A DNA stretch of 64,000 nt from Cryptomeria japonica (GCF_030272615.1 NC_081408.1:403427389-403491388), one strand, 5' to 3'; positions 1 to 11,008 are shown, numbered from the stretch's first letter. Made by a program: numbers and translations. The notes: generated by a model not told the origin, from the sequence alone.

Positions 1-771
1 TGTGTGGCAGATGTGAGGGGATAACCTAGCATACCCGTGGTGTTACCTACAACTTGTGACATTGATTGAACGGGTGGGGGTATAGATGATGATGATGATG
101 GCATCATGTAATTCATGCCCCTAGTCACAGTTTGTGTGGAGGATGAGGAAGAATATCCTGGCATCCCTGTGGGCCAAACTGATGCTTGTGTAGAAGACAC
201 ATTGATGGGTTGAGAGATCGGATTGGTGAAAGGTGTGACTTGCATCACACTTGATGTCAAGGGTGTTTGTGTGGACACCATGATAACTGGTGCATTATAA
301 ACACCACCTCCTATAGATGCAGGCCCTTGCCACTCAACATAAAATAGTTGATAGTGTCGCGCAAGGGAATCCATAGGCACTTGCATACATGATGTGGATA
401 TGTTGTTTTGCGACAATGTTGGTGAGGGTAACATGATTTGCTGAGGTAATTCTTGCTAACTAGTGGTTAAAGGGACATTAGGTGACGTGGTAGTCATGCC
501 ACTAGAGACCATGTTAGTAAAGATGAGGTGCTTACGAGATTCAATGATCTCGTCAATCATTTGGGTGTTATCAGCATTAGCTAAGAATTGGTTGACTGGA
601 TTGATTTGGGGATCTATATTGTTATGTTGATTTACCATGGCTTCATTTGAGATGGTTGGGTTAAGTGTCTCATACGTGGGGAACATTTCTTGCCATGGCG
701 GGATTGACAACAAACTCAGGGTTTTGTTGTGGGTCTAAAAATCCTAATCCCAACTGGGTCGATTGCTCCAT
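1..771 (-). pseudogene. gag-like N-terminal fragment, frameshifted
   Basis: A start codon at 771 lies about 150 bases after the LTR and opens a frame beginning MEQSTQLGLGFLDPQQ. It shifts frame near 680 and continues (positions 713-456, about 85 residues) as a Gln/Asn/Pro/Thr-rich sequence, then on to the window edge after a stop near 456 as a Ser/Thr/Pro/Gly-rich stretch. Position after LTR and PBS makes it the gag start. No capsid motif or zinc knuckle is in view, so the assignment rests on context and composition. The frameshift and stop make it a pseudogene. Confidence 0.45.
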
Positions 772-901
772 AGTTTGCCTAGACTTGGACTAAGTAGTGA
801 TGGACATGAACCACATGAGATGAAAGAAAGATGTTGTGAATGAAAGCAACATGAAACTACATTATCCAAATGATCTGATTGAACGAAAGAGATAATGAAG
901 A

Positions 902-916
902 TCTAGATGAGGACCA
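902..916 (-). promoter_or_regulatory. Candidate primer binding site
   Basis: Reading the minus strand, TGGTCCTCATCTAG starts two bases inside the LTR end, the right place and first three bases (TGG, pairing with tRNA CCA) for a PBS. I cannot name the tRNA. Confidence 0.3.
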
Positions 917-918
917 GA

Positions 919-1653
919 TGTTTTCTGATAAGGAACAATGCAGTATTGGGATAGTTCAGGAGGAGACACCAAAACAAAACCTAGTAAGGTAGCACACTAT
1001 AGATCGAACCTCTGGCTTGAGGTGATAAGATCACAAGGTGATACACTATGAGAAAACCTTGGGACACGATATAGTCCAAGGAGAGATGATAATCATCATG
1101 AGGGGAGATACAGACTAACCTAATCAAAATCAAGACTGATAAAACCTAGATCGATGAATGGAAGATAAACAAGACCGAAGAGCGATGTGATGAGAAATCA
1201 GCTCACAAATGACAAACGACAACCTAAGGACCCACGTAAGCAATACACTATAAGATCAATCACGGCATAAGACAACTACTCTGACAACTAGACCAAAAGG
1301 ATACAAGGATATTTGAATTAAATTAATTAATTCATGGATTTAGAAAAGGAAAATTGATTAATTAAAATAATTAATCAAAAGGGGGTGGAAAAGGGATATT
1401 AATTAATTTGGAGGAAATAGGAAAGGGGGATTAATTAAAATAGATTAATTAATTGGAAGAGTAGGATTGGGGGATTAATTAATTAGATTAATTAATTGGA
1501 AGAATAGGATTAGGAGATTAATTAATTAGATTAATTAATTGGAAGAATAGGATTGAGAGATTGATTAATTGGAAGAATAGGATTGGGGGATTAATTAATT
1601 GGAAGAATAGGATTTAAATTTGATTAAATTAATTAGTCAAATTTAGGTGTACA
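919..1653 (-). repeat. 5' LTR, 735 bp
   Basis: On the plus strand it starts TGTTTTCTGATAAGG and ends GGTGTACA, giving TG...CA ends. The inner boundary is set by a candidate PBS just to the left. The half nearest 1653 consists of TTAATTAA blocks and short tandem units. With only one copy in the window the limits rest on the terminal dinucleotides and the break in copia homology at 1653/1654. Confidence 0.55.
1410..1620. repeat. Short tandem repeats inside the LTR
   Basis: About five copies of a unit containing GGAAGAATAGGATTGGGG followed by one or two TTAATTAATT blocks; unit length varies between about 25 and 45 bases. The AT blocks are self-complementary. Confidence 0.7.
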
Positions 1654-2042
1654 TCTAGTGTTCAAAGAAACAATCAACTATATCACTATCATCAACGAAA
1701 AACATAATACATTGTAGCAATATCAACAACATGCCAAGAAATCTAGCTTAAGAGAATATTAACAGATTTAAGGCAGGAACAAAATAAAGCAAGTATTGTT
1801 TATTGTGACAATAGTTATACAATTGCAATAACAAAGAATCCATTTATCATAGTCTTACTAAACATATACATATATCAAACAACATTTCATCATAAATCTT
1901 GTGGTAGAAGGATAGGTTGAGCTAATTTTGTGTAGAGTTAACAATCAACATGATTTTTTTTACCAAAGTCATATAAAAGAGAAGTTTACTCTAGGATAAG
2001 ACACTTGTTAGGAGTCATCACATTAAAAATTAAAGGAAAGAA
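1654..2042 (+). pseudogene. Ty1/copia RNase H C-terminal remnant (copy A)
   Basis: Broken plus-strand frames carry copia RNase H signatures: YCDNSYTIAITKNP near 1800-1845, followed in another frame by HSxTKHIHI, equivalent to the family's H-x-x-TKHID-x-x-HF segment. An ACATGCCAAGAAATC segment matches the conserved Thr-Ser-Cys-Gln region upstream. Several frameshifts and stops are present. A better preserved second copy of the same element lies at 27995-28295 and 42415-42642. The start is cut by the LTR ending at 1653. Confidence 0.75.
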
Positions 2043-2110
2043 TGTTAACAATAATGTTTAATTAGTGACCATCTTTGTCAATTGTATGAATTAATTATTT
2101 CATTCTGCAT
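2043..2110 (+). repeat. Start of copia 3' LTR, mostly deleted
   Basis: TGTTAACAATAATGTTTAAT directly follows the RNase H remnant and a short purine run. It matches the start of the complete LTR at 42643. Homology to that LTR fades after about 60 bases and resumes with the sequence that lies beyond the LTR in the other copy, so most of the LTR appears deleted here. Confidence 0.6.
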
Positions 2111-3650
2111 AAATTCCACCACTGTCTCATATCTTTGTGCTGAATATTTCATTGGTATTATCTTCATAATGTTGACAAGAACCTTTATTCTTTCTATACC
2201 CCATGTGTCGGAATGAAGGGTGGCCTCAAATATTATTGACAGGCTTAGTTGTTTTTGTTTTGTTGTTTTCTTGGTGCCTGCTAATGAAATACTTTAAATC
2301 CTCTCCTCACAACCCTCCCTATATGTTTCAAATGACACTAAAATCCTTTCAAAAGGGCCAAAGGATTTCAGAATTTCTCTGTTTGACACCAAGGAGAACC
2401 TCGATCAAGTAGTGGAAAAGTCATCGAGCTTGAATGTGGCAATTTGGAGCATACCAAATCTTAAATTCCCATATCAATGATTCAATTTGGAATGGAAGTG
2501 ACAATCTTAAAAATAATAGATTGGTCAGGGAGTAATAAAGTTGGATAACAGTTTAAACAATATATTCTAATTTTTTATTTGTTTTGGTAGGTAGTTCATG
2601 TTAAATCATATTAATTAGTGAAGAAGCAAGTGTGATTTTAAATAAACAACCTAAGCAAGTCAAAGATTAGAATCATATCAAACATGTTGTTTAAGCCTGA
2701 CCGAGGTTGGTGCTAATCTTGGTTAAGTTTGGTGGTAAAGTTGATGCTAGTGTTAGTTGTTTTTGGACTTTTTATTTTGATGAAGGATCTTTCATCCACA
2801 AAGTCATTTCAGCCAAGCACAATCTTGGCCACATCGCTTATGGTGTGAGAGCCTTGCATTGAGCAAGACTTGATCCCTAGTGGGCTCATTAAGAACCATT
2901 CAACTTCGCAAGTAGACCAAGGACCCATTGATGAATTTTTTTATTGATTTAAGATGTCAATTTAGAATCAAAGAACGAATTTTATTTTCATAATAATATT
3001 AGATATTTTAAATAGTTTATGTATTAATTTTAATTTAATAAATTATTTTTTAATAATATATTAATTTTAATGTTTATTTTTATTATTATAAACACAACTA
3101 TATAACAAAATAGATGAATACGAGTACAAATTGATTTTATTTTATTTTTATAGTTATTTTATTTATTTATAGACATATACATTTTTTTAAAAAAAATTAT
3201 TTTATTTTTATTTGAAGAATTATTTCGTGGTAATCTTTTATTTTGACAAAAATACCATTCATTATTTTGTAATATTTTTTGTTTTGTTTTAATCTTGAAA
3301 AAAGTACTAAATCTTATATATTTATGTGTTCAAGGTTGATCTCAAAATCAGATTTTCAATCCACAATCACACCTTTAGTTTATGGAGGATATTATGTTGA
3401 TGGGAGTTGCTAAAATCTACGAGGCAATCAATTTTAGGAAATATTGGACATTTATTTGGTTCGTTAAGGATAACATATTGATGAAATTTATTTCAACATA
3501 TACTCTTTTGATGTGAGTTGCTAAAATCTATGAGACAATCAAATTTAAGAAATATGTGAACATTTATATGGCTACTTAAGACAACAAATTATTGCAAATA
3601 ATTCCAATATCATTTTTTCAATACTTCAAGACATATTCAACAAAGAATTA
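2111..3650. other. AT-rich non-coding stretch shared with the second copy
   Basis: No gene is visible. Short blocks match 43100-44060, for example around the shared GTTGACAAGA at 2171 and 43187, and the passage near 3400-3640. Low-complexity TTTTATTTT runs lie at 2990-3260. It is best read as sequence between a copia 3' end and an L1 3' end inside a duplicated segment. Confidence 0.5.
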
Positions 3651-3679
3651 TGTAAATCTTTCAATTCAAGATAGGGTTT

Positions 3680-5700
3680 ATTCCTTTGGCTTATTTGGGA
3701 TTTTCCTTATCTATTGGTAGACCAAATATAAAGTGTAGTCAACTAAGATTTTAAATAGACTTGTATGAGAGTTAGTCATTCAAGTTCTAGCTGTATATCT
3801 TTTGTTGAAGATTTGAAATTCTTAAAATATATTTTAAATGCTCTTCTTATTATAGATTTTTGGTGCATTCAGTTATGAAAAGTTTCCTAAAAGAATTTAA
3901 CTCTCTAGAAAAAATGGGTAAAGAATGCAAATTGCCATAAATAGAGTATGGTCAATTGGGATCAAATTTGTAGACCTAAACAACATGTGGTGGTCTTGCT
4001 TTGTGATAAAAAAAGCTTAATATTCAAGTTCCAATGACTAAATTATACTAGCATTGTGCAAGTTCTTCATCATTTTTGTGCTAGATTTCTTAATAATAAG
4101 TATCTAGGTGGTGTTCCTACAAGGAATGTTTCGTGGATGGAGACGAACAGGAAAAAATCAATGGTTTGGGATACTATCAAGAAATGAGTTGTAATTGTCA
4201 AGGATGGATTCTTCTAGATTATTAAGGGTGATTGTAAAAATCTTTTTTGAAATGACTCTTGGATCTCCATCTACTGATTCTAAATTTGTTTCCTATTCTT
4301 TAGCCCTTGAGTGAAAATTCTCAAGAAGAAAGATGGTCATCTGTGGTTGACTTTAAGGTTTCTTTTTATTTAGAATTTTTTTTAATATATAATTAATGGA
4401 AAGCTCCTAGTAGCTAGCCCAAAGCATTCTCTCATGTATTCTCAAGGACCAAGCTTGCTATTCTCTAGAGGCAAATGACGCTCTATCTTGTGGTTATGAT
4501 TCTAAACAAGCTTATTTAGTGACTCTTCGATATCAATTTTTAGAGAATAAGAAAGATGGGGTTAGAGATTTTTCTTGGTGGAGACAAAAATATGGATTAA
4601 AGGCTTCTATCCTAAATGCAATTTTTTGTTTGGTTATTTTTTTAGAATGTCCTGAGATAATACCATAAAGAAAATTTCTTGATCTTTGAAAAGGTGTTTT
4701 ATGTGATGTGATAATGAAAAAATATCCAAACCACATTTTATTTCAATGTCTCTTTTCTTTTGATTATTTGGAGGGATTGGTGGTAGTGCTAGAATCAACT
4801 TTAGGTCATCCTCATGCATTGTCCTCTTTTCTTGTGGCATCTCATTGAATAGGTTGTGGTAAAGATTTTGGAAGTGCTTAAAAAAGCTAATATAACTAAA
4901 TATTGTTTTGAGGAAGTCCTATATTCTTCTAACTAGTACCTTCTTTCAAGTTGTTTGGAGCTTTCAAATCTTTATTTTTTATAGCTCATCTAAGAAGGTG
5001 AATAGGTGTGGTAACTAGTATCCCCCCCTTCTAATTTTATCAAATTTAATATTGATGGCTTGTTTTGTAGTAATTTAGGGGTTGCACTAGAATTTAAAGT
5101 ATTGGTTGTGATAGTGATGGATTGTTTCTTTTTCTTTTCTTTTTGAATTAATTAATTAGTTCAATTTACTAGTAGGTTTCTTGTAAATTAATTAATTAAT
5201 TAATTAGAAGTAGGCCTCTTCATATTACGTATATAATCTGGCAATGTGAAAGTGAAGGCTAACCAGGGGAGGTTACAATTGGAAATGTGGAAGTGAAGGT
5301 GAAGCCCAGTTGATATGGACATTTTTTTTAATAATTTGATGAAAGATTAAACTATTTTGGTTGCTCTTCAATATGCATGCAAGCTAGGTTGGAATAAATT
5401 TATCTTTGAGTTAGATTATTTGATCTTGATTTATCATCTAAACAAATAAGATTTCAAAAGTCTTCTTAGAGGATTGCTTCTTGAGTGACTCGATACTTCA
5501 TGTCTTCGAAAATTTTAAGGTTGTCTCCTTTATTCATATTCTTAAGGAATGACATGTTGTGGTAGATTGCCTTGTCAAGTGACCTTAGAGGAAAATTATT
5601 TTTGGCATATTCATGATAATCAAATTACCAAAGAATAAGGAGTTTCATGGTTTCAATAGTTATCATTATTTGTGCTATTCTCATTTCTATTTACTTTTAA
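3680..5700 (+). pseudogene. L1-type LINE pol C-terminal remnant (RT thumb, zf-RVT, RNase H), copy A
   Basis: Broken plus-strand frames follow the order of a plant L1 ORF2 C-terminus. A PLSIGRP-like motif lies near 3700. Near 3960-4000 a WDQICRPKQHGGLGL-like block matches the conserved segment after the RT. Near 4490-4780 there is a YDSKQAY start, an FSWW motif and a degenerate Cys/His region that fit zf-RVT. Near 5040 a FNIDG motif and at 5360-5430 a GWNKFIFELD motif fit RNase H, with FKVVSFIHILKE and VDCLVK near the end. Many stops and frameshifts make it long dead. The same block in the same order is at 44100-46200. Confidence 0.75.
5143..5210. repeat. AATT-type low-complexity tract
   Basis: Runs of TTAATTAATTAATT interrupt the RNase H remnant; they are absent at the matching place of the second copy near 45690, so they arose after the duplication or were lost there. 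Confidence 0.6.
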
Positions 5701-5970
5701 ATAGTGGAAAACCTTTTTAGATTTTTCCTATTCTTACTTTAGTCATGGATTGTGCCATTTAAAATCTCTTCTTCCTTTTTTCAATATAATATGTTTACAT
5801 TATTTTAATAAGTTCCTTTCCACATGGATAGATAGATACATAGAAAGTGATGCAATATAGGAAAAAAAATACTCATTCTAAAAACATTTCCTTTAAATTA
5901 TATTTTTAAAATTAATTAAATACACTATTTTAAAATTATTAAACCATTTTTTTATACTCTTAACATCTTC

Positions 5971-6975
5971 TCAGAGTTTATACTTATCAACACTTTTTTG
6001 AAGTGAAACCTTAACTTGTTCATGAATCTCCTTCATAGTGACAACAAAGTCTTCTCCTTGGGCACTCCTTTTGTCCATGCCTCCAAGATCTCTAAGTTCA
6101 AGTATCCCTCTAGGCTATAAACCATACACGACTTCAAATGGACTCCTCCCTATACTTCTATTGACTGAATCATTGTATGCATATTCAGCTTGTCCAATCA
6201 ACAAGTCCCAGCTTTGTCCATGCTGCTTGGTAAGGCATATAAGGATATTGCCAAGGGATCTATTAACCACCTCATTTTTTCCATCAGTCTGAGGGTGGTA
6301 GGTTGAAGAAAATGATAGATTGGTACCTAATTTCTTCCAAAGAGTCCTCCAAAAATGACCAACAAACTTGGAGTCTCTATTAGTGACAATGTTGAGAGGC
6401 AAACCATGTATCCTTACAACTAATTTGAAAAATAGACTTGCAATATGAGATGCATCATTTGTGCATTTACATGGCACAAAATGAACCATCTTGTTGAACC
6501 TATCAACAATTACAAAGACACTGTCAAATCCCCTAGGAGTTTTGGGCAATCCAAGTACAAAATCCATACTAAGGCTTTCCCAAGGCCTAGTAGGAATCGG
6601 TAAAGGTTGATACAGTCCAACATTAGTTGAAAGAACCTTTTCCCTTTGACAAATAGGACAATGCTCCACAAACCTTATTACCTCTGCTTCCATCTTAGGC
6701 CAAAAGTAAAACCTCGATACCTGCTCTAAGGTTTTATCCAAACCAAAATGACCTCCAAGGCTGCCATTGTGTTTCTCTCTAATGATATTCTCCCTCATAG
6801 AGCATTGAGGAATGCATAGTTGATGCCCCTTGAAGAGTAATCCATCTTGCAACATAAAATCAGAAAATTCAACATGAAAAGAGACAACAAACTTAGTACA
6901 TACATCATATGCATCCTTGAAATCATTATCCTCCTTGTACATGACTTTAAGAGAATCAACACCAACGCTTTGCAA
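5971..6975 (-). pseudogene. pol (INT): Integrase, C-terminally truncated
   Basis: The frame is continuous with RT and RNase H. Near residues 80-115 the H2C2 zinc-binding module reads HNGSLGGHFGLDKTLEQVSR followed by HCPICQREK. The catalytic core shows SMDFVLGLP (Asp), a substitution at the second position (TNRDSKFVGHFW, Asp retained) and HPQTDGKNEVVNRSL (Glu). A TAG at 6115-6117 interrupts the end, and the frame then reads KEIHEQVKVSLQKSVDKYKL up to a TGA at about 5971. The GPY/F and chromodomain parts are missing. Integration function is therefore lost. Confidence 0.85.
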
Positions 6976-6981
6976 CTGAAT

Positions 6982-7374
6982 TTATTGGATAGTGAGGTTT
7001 CTCCTGCTCAAAGCATATGCAACTTTATTAGACACACCCTTCTTATGCTTGACGGTAAAGGTGTAAGGTTGGAGTTGTTCAACCCACTTGATGTGCCTTT
7101 GATTCAACTTCTCTTTCCCATTAAGAAAACTTAATGCATGGTTATCAGTATAAACAATGAACTCCTTTGGAATAAGGTAATGGCGCCACTTTTTGAGTAC
7201 TTGAACCATGGCATAGAGCTCCAAATCATAGGTTGAATACCTTTGTTTAGCCTCATTCAACTTCTCTGAAAAGAATGCCACCAGATGTCCTTCTTGACTA
7301 AGGATTGCACCTATTACTTGCTTTCTTGCATCACATTCAACTGTAAAAAGTTGATCAAAGTTAGGGAGCCTCAA
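6982..7374 (-). CDS. pol (RNH): RNase H domain of the same pol
   Basis: This domain removes the RNA strand during reverse transcription. It follows the RT in the same frame after one in-frame stop at 7384-7386. Catalytic-type residues are visible: Asp in VECDARKQVIGA, Glu in STYDLELYAMV, and Asp in VYTDNHALSFL. A KHKKGVSN-x-VAYALSRR end fits the Ty3 family, where the motif is usually ADALSRR, so the last acidic residue is replaced (VAYALS). A TAA at 6979-6981 separates it from integrase. Confidence 0.85.
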   Translation of the reverse strand: MRLPNFDQLFTVECDARKQVIGAILSQEGHLVAFFSEKLNEAKQRYSTYDLELYAMVQVLKKWRHYLIPKEFIVYTDNHALSFLNGKEKLNQRHIKWVEQLQPYTFTVKHKKGVSNKVAYALSRRNLTIQ

Positions 7375-7383
7375 GGTGGGAAG

Positions 7384-8484
7384 TTATGCAACCTTCCTCT
7401 TCAAAATATCAAATTTTTGGGATGCCTTCTCTGTCCATTCAAACTTGCATTTGATTTCTCCTTTTGTGGTGTCAAGTATAGGAGCACAAACATGACTAAA
7501 ACCCTTAATGAATTTTCTATAAAGAGTAGCCAATCCATGAAAGCTCCTAACATCACCTACTATCCTAGGTGTATGCCAATTGACAATAGTATCAACCTTA
7601 CAAGGATCCATTTTTAAACATACACTAGAAACCACAAAGCCTAGATACACCAACTCAGTTTTCATGAATTCACACTTCTCTAGATTGATTACCAATTTCT
7701 CCTCATGAAGCTTCCTCAAAACCTGATCCAAATGCTTCAAATGATCCTCCTTGGACCTGCTAAACACCAAGATGTCATCAAGATAAACAATAACAAATTT
7801 TCCAATAAATTCTGCCAATACCTCATTCATGAGGCGCATAAAGGTACTAGGTGCATTTGTGAGGCCAAATGGAATCACCATCCACTCATATAAGCCCTCA
7901 TTGGTTTTAAAGGTTGTCTTCCACTCATCACCAGGTATGATTATGATTTGATGGTAACCTGACCTCAAATCAATCTTTGAAAAATAACATGACCCTCCAA
8001 GATAGTCCATTAGGTCTTCAATTCTAGGCATAGGAAACCAATACCTAATTGTGATCTTTTTGATGGCTCTAGAATCAGTGCACATCCTCCATGTTCCATC
8101 TTTTTTTGGTGCCAACATAGTGGGTATAGAGCATGGGCTCAAACTTTTCCTAATCAACCCCTTATCTAAAATTTCTTGAACTTGTCTCGCTATCTCCTCA
8201 TTCTGGCTAGGAGTCATCTTGTAGGCAGCTTTATTAGGCAAGGTCACGCCAGGGATTAGATCAATTTGATGACTGATTTCTCTGATGGGAGGCAAGTTAT
8301 CAGGCATGTATTTGGCCACATCTCCCTTATATCTATCCAACATGGCTTTCACTTCACCAGGAGTCTCCCCCTTCTCACCATTTCCCTGCTTGGACTCATC
8401 TTTTGGGTGCAAAACTAGAGCGTATCCTTGGGTTTCTTCTTTCTTGAGGACCTCTAAACTCCTTTCCATGAAGCAACATGACAT
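7384..8484 (-). CDS. pol (RT): Reverse transcriptase domain of the chromovirus-type pol
   Basis: This RNA-directed DNA polymerase segment is open for 366 codons. It shows the Ty3 order: HQIDLIPG, KLI-type leader near residue 110 (KGLIRKS), PKKDGTWRMC, FSKIDLRSGYHQI carrying the first catalytic Asp, PFGLTNAPSTFMRLMN, and FVIVYLDDILVFS with the catalytic YLDD. The connection to RNase H follows. The listed start is only the first Met after the protease; in an intact element it would be internal to a gag-pol polyprotein. A TAA in frame closes it just before RNase H, so it is probably inactive although the RT core looks complete. Confidence 0.85.
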   Translation of the reverse strand: MSCCFMERSLEVLKKEETQGYALVLHPKDESKQGNGEKGETPGEVKAMLDRYKGDVAKYMPDNLPPIREISHQIDLIPGVTLPNKAAYKMTPSQNEEIARQVQEILDKGLIRKSLSPCSIPTMLAPKKDGTWRMCTDSRAIKKITIRYWFPMPRIEDLMDYLGGSCYFSKIDLRSGYHQIIIIPGDEWKTTFKTNEGLYEWMVIPFGLTNAPSTFMRLMNEVLAEFIGKFVIVYLDDILVFSRSKEDHLKHLDQVLRKLHEEKLVINLEKCEFMKTELVYLGFVVSSVCLKMDPCKVDTIVNWHTPRIVGDVRSFHGLATLYRKFIKGFSHVCAPILDTTKGEIKCKFEWTEKASQKFDILKRKVA

Positions 8485-8700
8485 TTGGACTACTCCCCAT
8501 CATGTTGTTCTTTGACATCATACTGCCAAGGGCGACCTAGCAATAAGTGACAAGCATCCATAGGAAGGATATAACACAAGATCCTATCCTTATAGTCCCC
8601 CATTTCAAAATCCACCTGTTTGTTCATCTACTACTACATTCTACCCCTTGTTAAGACAAGACACTTTATAAGGACTCACTTGTGGTAATATTTTCAATTT
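8485..8700 (-). pseudogene. Retropepsin C-terminal half, frameshifted
   Basis: This continues the protease begun at the end of the gag frame. Stops lie at the gag end and at a TAG near 8645. The rest reads best in another frame, where LPMDACHLLLGRPW is visible; LLGRPW is the usual second retropepsin motif. A further change returns to the gag-pol frame near 8480. Two compensating frameshifts plus stops mean no working protease. Confidence 0.75.
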
Positions 8701-9981
8701 TCACTTCTCTACCATTTCTAAAGCAACAATATTCTGTGTGGATCCAGAATCAACAATTATCTTACATACCTTACCATGTGACTTGTAGGTAGTCTTGAAG
8801 AGGGGCTTTCTTTGCAATGATTCCTTGTGTTGAGACACCTTCAATAATGTCCTCCTTAGCATGAGGCTCTTTCCATCCAAGGTAGGACCTGCATTTCCCA
8901 TGGGAGAATTGACACTTTGACCATCATCCTCTTGTACAAGTTGGTTCCTTCTTTTTGGTCCATGTGAACTAGAAGCTTTCTTAGGGCATCTACTCATGGT
9001 ATGGCCCACTTGGTTGCAATTGTAGCACTTGTCGGTGAAGACACCAAGACCTCTTCCTTGTCCTCCTTGTCTACCCCTACCAAAAGGTCTTCTTCCTCCT
9101 CTAAAGCCTCCATTCTTATTATTGAACTCTCCATTGGACTCTTGCTGGTTAGAATCACCATTTTTAAAAGGATCATTCCTTCCTCCATAGCCACCTCTAC
9201 TTCTGAAGTTTCTGCCACCCCTTCCTTTATTATTTTTCTCTCCTCTCCTCTTTATCTTATATTCTACTCTCAATGCCAATTGAAAGCACTCGTGTATAGT
9301 GTTTAGAGCCAAGATGCTTATCTCATCTTGTATGTTTTGTCTTAGCCCACTTAGGTATCTAGCCACCTTCTCTGCCTCATCTTCATGCTTCCTTGATATA
9401 AGACTTAGTTTGTGAAATTCTTTAGTATATGCATTCACATCCAACTCTCTCTGTCTGAGATTTTTCAGCTTCTCGTACATCTGCACTTCATAGTCTATTG
9501 GTAGGAATTGGCTCTTGATTTTGTTCTTCATCCTCTCCCAAGAGGATATCTTCTTCTTCCCTCCTTTCATCCTTTCTTCTTGCAGCATTGTCCACGACAA
9601 AAAGGCTGACCCCTTGAGTCTAGACTTTGCCAAACTCACTCTCTTTTCCTTAGGAACTTCTTTGTATTCAAAATGGTTGTTGAGTGCTTCTATCCAATCA
9701 AGCACCTCTTCTCCAGTCAAGCTACGACCATAGGTAGGTAAACTCTCTACATTGTGTCTATTTACTGACTTTAAAGCATCGAAAAATATCTTTTGATTAG
9801 GGGCCATACTCTGAGCCTCTTTGGCAATGGCCTCTTGCTCCTCATCCTCTTTCTCTTCCTCTGAGTCAACATCCCATGCTTTGTCCTTTCCTTTGGACTG
9901 TCCGATCTCTTTGAGTTTCTCAACAAGCATCTCCTCTCCAATATTCTTGATGGCCTTAGGGTTCATTTCCTTAGGAGGCAT
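8701..9981 (-). CDS. gag: gag polyprotein with zinc knuckle and start of protease (426 aa open)
   Basis: Structural protein of the retroelement capsid. The frame starts MPPKEMNPKAI; ATG 9981 lies 57 bases from the PBS and is the only good start. Residues 30-60 are acidic (DSEEEKEDEEQE). Residues about 80-240 form the Ty3-type capsid region, with an LPTYGRSLTGEEVLDWIEAL-type start, a FLSW motif and YLSGLR. Residues 245-315 are Gly/Arg/Asn-rich RNA-binding sequence. Near 320-335 lies one CCHC knuckle, CYNCNQVGHTMSRC. The last 25 residues hold the retropepsin start IIVDSGST with its catalytic Asp. The frame is open for 426 codons, unusual for this window, then hits a stop inside the protease. 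Confidence 0.85.
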   Translation of the reverse strand: MPPKEMNPKAIKNIGEEMLVEKLKEIGQSKGKDKAWDVDSEEEKEDEEQEAIAKEAQSMAPNQKIFFDALKSVNRHNVESLPTYGRSLTGEEVLDWIEALNNHFEYKEVPKEKRVSLAKSRLKGSAFLSWTMLQEERMKGGKKKISSWERMKNKIKSQFLPIDYEVQMYEKLKNLRQRELDVNAYTKEFHKLSLISRKHEDEAEKVARYLSGLRQNIQDEISILALNTIHECFQLALRVEYKIKRRGEKNNKGRGGRNFRSRGGYGGRNDPFKNGDSNQQESNGEFNNKNGGFRGGRRPFGRGRQGGQGRGLGVFTDKCYNCNQVGHTMSRCPKKASSSHGPKRRNQLVQEDDGQSVNSPMGNAGPTLDGKSLMLRRTLLKVSQHKESLQRKPLFKTTYKSHGKVCKIIVDSGSTQNIVALEMVEK

Positions 9982-10037
9982 TGTGTCAGCCTCTTATCCA
10001 CCTTCTGTGTCTGACATAAACTATTTCACCCCAAGTA

Positions 10038-10052
10038 TTTGCTCTGATACCA
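10038..10052 (-). promoter_or_regulatory. Primer binding site, initiator-Met tRNA type
   Basis: The minus strand reads TGGTATCAGAGCAAA starting three bases from the LTR edge, the classic plant PBS complementary to the tRNA-iMet 3' end. It primes minus-strand DNA synthesis. Confidence 0.85.
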
Positions 10053-10055
10053 TTA

Positions 10056-10848
10056 TGATGCAAAGGGTTTGGGGTTGTTATACCACTTGCTTTGTTTTTC
10101 TCCCTCACTTGGTTCCTTCCAATGAACCAATGTCTTCAACCTTCCCAAGGACCTCTCTACTAAGGGCAATTCACAACTGACAAGGAGTCTCCTACTCCTA
10201 AGGTTTCAACCCTTCAACCAAGGACACCTAACAACTCCAAATCCCAAGCAACAAGATCTTTACTCAAATGGTGAAATATGACATGTGTGGGTGGAAACCC
10301 ATACTATACAAGGCATTTATATTCATTTAGACCTCTTAATCAAGTTTTGCAAGACCCCAAGAGCATTTTGTCCCCAAGAGGCCTAGTGAGGGCTACAAGC
10401 AATTAGGCCTCCCCTTTTAGTTTTTGCAAAATCACTTCCAAATTCCTTGAACAACACCTAGAATAAATTACATATTTAGATACCCTTTTTTATTCCCTAA
10501 AGTATTTCACAATTTGGCATCTGGGTTTTGTGTATGGATGGTCAAACCCTACTGACCCTATTTAGGCTCTTCTAGCCGGTATTGGGAATTAGGCTCTTAA
10601 AAGTGTCACTTGTCACAAAGAAAGGAAGGATTAACACTTCTCAAGGGTCTGCACATGTCCAAGGGTCCCTTTCATGCCAATTTTGGTCATCATTTAGTCT
10701 GCTATCCAAGGTTTTCACCCACTTCTTCTGTTGCACAGGCTTGCCACATGAGCAATGTCAAACCTAGGGCATCATCTTAATAATAGTAAATGACATTTCC
10801 TGTATCCAAAACCACCAGGAAAATTTAGTATACATGTCAAATCAACAT
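10056..10848 (-). repeat. 5' LTR of the chromovirus-type element (right edge uncertain)
   Basis: The left edge is fixed by the PBS: the plus strand starts TGATGCAAAGGG. The right edge is my best guess at AAATCAACA (10848), which gives TG...CA ends, about 793 bp and a minus-strand TATA-like AATATAAATG near 10315. The next bases, TCCCCCAAGG, would be a polypurine tract on the minus strand, which is unexpected beside a 5' LTR. The true edge could lie further right, up to about 11026. Confidence 0.45.
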
Positions 10849-11008
10849 CCCCCAAGGTTTTAGACCGATCCCATAGAGAAATGTTGATTTGTGTCTCTGT
10901 TTGCATCCAAACCCTGGTTTTGAGGGTTTTCTCAAGTGAGTGAGAAAGAAAATTAAGTTTATCCCAAACCTGAAGGCCTCAATACCTCAAAACAAATCCA
11001 AATGAAAA

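Larger units (their letters stand above)
1..1653 (-). mobile_element. Left-truncated LTR retrotransposon (Tat-like Ty3/gypsy, 5' end only)
   Basis: The minus strand carries, in order from 1653 downward, a TG...CA-bounded LTR, a candidate primer binding site and the start of a gag-like reading frame; the rest lies outside the window. The LTR outer end (GGTGTACA on the plus strand) closely resembles that of the complete element at 28296-42414 (GGTGTATACA), and both LTRs are rich in TTAATTAA, so I infer a related family. The element interrupts a copia RNase H: the sequence from 1654 (TCTAGTGTTC) continues that host element, so TCTAG is the expected target duplication. Its partner is off the window. 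Confidence 0.6.
5971..10055 (-). mobile_element. Ty3/gypsy chromovirus-type element, 3' end missing
   Basis: The minus strand holds PBS, gag, protease, RT, RNase H and integrase in the chromovirus/Ty3 order, nearly all in a single frame (9981 to 5971). The integrase stops after the EIHEQVKVSLQK segment, and what should follow (GPY/F module, chromodomain, 3' LTR) is absent; DNA left of about 5971 belongs to the duplicated L1-tail block. It was therefore truncated, or the left neighbour replaced its end. A 5' LTR lies to the right from 10056. The chromovirus label rests on the RT and integrase style; a chromodomain would have been decisive but is lost. Confidence 0.85.
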